From Strigamia acuminata (taxonomy: Eukaryota; Arthropoda; Chilopoda; Geophilomorpha; Linotaeniidae), in contig OX442314.1 in NCBI GenBank assembly GCA_949358305.1, positions 25,229,060 to 25,289,059 on the forward strand: a stretch of 60,000 nt of DNA. The letters run 5' to 3'. Shown here piece by piece: positions 58,976 through 60,000 of this stretch. The translations under genes and the position numbers were made by a program. Under the pieces are notes generated by a model, which saw only the letters and a program-made list of their open reading frames with translations, searched no databases and was not told where the DNA came from. Position 1 is the stretch's first letter. Every line of letters begins with the position of its first letter.

Positions 58976-59407
58976 CCCTTCCAACCCGAAAGAATTTGCC
59001 TCCCATCTCTCCCTAAGATGGGCATTATATGACCCAGATTCTGCGCATGCGCAAGATCCGGGTTTTAGGGAATTCCTAACATCTAGCCAATGGGGTTAGA
59101 TTAACTACACATGTAGTGAACGCCATATGGACGTGGTGGACATGATTGAAATTAGCGGAGCCTGCTGATGATCATCATTTATGACCTTTGGACTCCTAAG
59201 ATGGGTCTTTTTTGACCCAGTTGAACTTTGAGTTCAAATTATAAAAAAACTTAAAAAATTAAAAAAATTTCAACTGTGGTATAGTGTCTAGTGATGTTTC
59301 AAAAGAATAGTCAGCAAAAATCAGATGAAAAAAAAAATTATTTCTTATAAAAAAAATGATTTTTTTAAAACGGGGTCACAAAATGACCCATCTCAGGGTT
59401 GGAAGGG
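58976..59407. mobile_element. piggyBac-type MITE, 432 bp
   Basis: TTAA (58972-58975) then CCCTTCCAACCC; the right end is GGGTTGGAAGGG then TTAA (59408-59411). The TTAA duplication and CCCTT ends are characteristic of piggyBac. The interior repeats a small hairpin, GATGGGTC...TGACCCA, three times. Confidence 0.85.
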
Positions 59408-59411
59408 TTAA

Positions 59412-60000
59412 TTGTCTTATTTGAATTCTTTCAAGTTGATTTCTCAGAGTTATGTAAAAAATGTAATACAATTTCAGTTCAGACGAATGAGTCATTTCGT
59501 CTCTTGAGGATTGAATTCATCTTCTGTTTAACCAATCGGCACATCTTTTCTTTAAGCCAAACAGGCCACCCGCAATTGTAATGACATCATTTCTTTAATC
59601 CAATCAGGGGGAAACATTTGTAATGACGTCATATCTTTAAAATTAGAAAGTGCATATGTTAGTTCTTGTTTCCACCAAAGGAGTGAATTAATTTGGTCCT
59701 AAAATGGCTCTAAAAAGGAAATGTATGGTTAACTCCGTGACCATTTGTTCACACTTCCGAAATCTATTAGCTAATGCGCTTTACACTTGCTCCTGTAATC
59801 CTCGCCAGATGCTGCTGACGATAAACTAGCCCTCATTGCCTCGTTGCCCAGTCGGGATCGAGGTCATGAGGTGAACGAAGCAACTTGTACGCTACCTGGT
59901 GTTTGCAGATGGCAGCATGCCAAGTACAGTTGTGGTTTTCACTTGTCACGAGCAGCAGGAGACGGAAAATTACATGTCCAATTTGAATTTTGCCATTTTC
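59412..60000. other. Intron 13 (part), nothing recognised
   Basis: No further navigator exon or other feature was identified before the window ends. Confidence 0.4.

Overview
This is a window of invertebrate-like animal nuclear genome. It is AT-rich, has GT-AG introns of 89 bp to several kb, and contains many short inverted-repeat transposons and minisatellites. The host species cannot be fixed from sequence alone. A tunicate or other marine invertebrate is a guess.

The main resident is the 5' half of a neuron navigator gene (NAV1/2/3, unc-53, sickie family) on the + strand. Twelve phase-consistent internal exons run from 32652 to 58029. They encode the calponin-homology (CH) domain (exons 2-5), several SxIP microtubule-tip motifs, and the Ser/Arg-rich middle with the family signature GYMSDGD...GYMSEGG. 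The coiled coils and the C-terminal AAA ATPase lie beyond the window. Upstream I see three alternative first coding exons, at 8705, 15938 and 28778. All end in I-[HY]-K at a phase-0 donor. The first two are diverged copies from an old ~7.5 kb tandem duplication. Two further candidate internal first exons (44350 and 55322) match the phase of the exon they would join.

The long 5' introns host other genes. A minus-strand two-exon gene (26891-27674) encodes a 143-residue secreted Pro/Tyr/Gln-rich protein with an internal ~30-residue repeat. A plus-strand signal-peptide exon lies at 18987. A possible minus-strand last exon lies at 18376-18523. An intact, apparently very young Pao/BEL LTR retrotransposon (20051-26193) has identical 402-bp LTRs, a GCAAG target duplication, a tRNA-Phe-type primer site and one 1742-residue polyprotein. 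It lies just after the plus-strand candidate gene's putative stop.

The rest is intron or intergenic sequence filled with non-autonomous elements. These include hAT-type elements with 8-bp duplications, a piggyBac-type element with TTAA, a pogo-like element with TA, a run of four elements at 31.3-32.1 kb, and a 1-kb near-perfect palindrome at 501-1526 carrying two tRNA-like heads. There are also several minisatellites with ~20-bp or 31-bp units.
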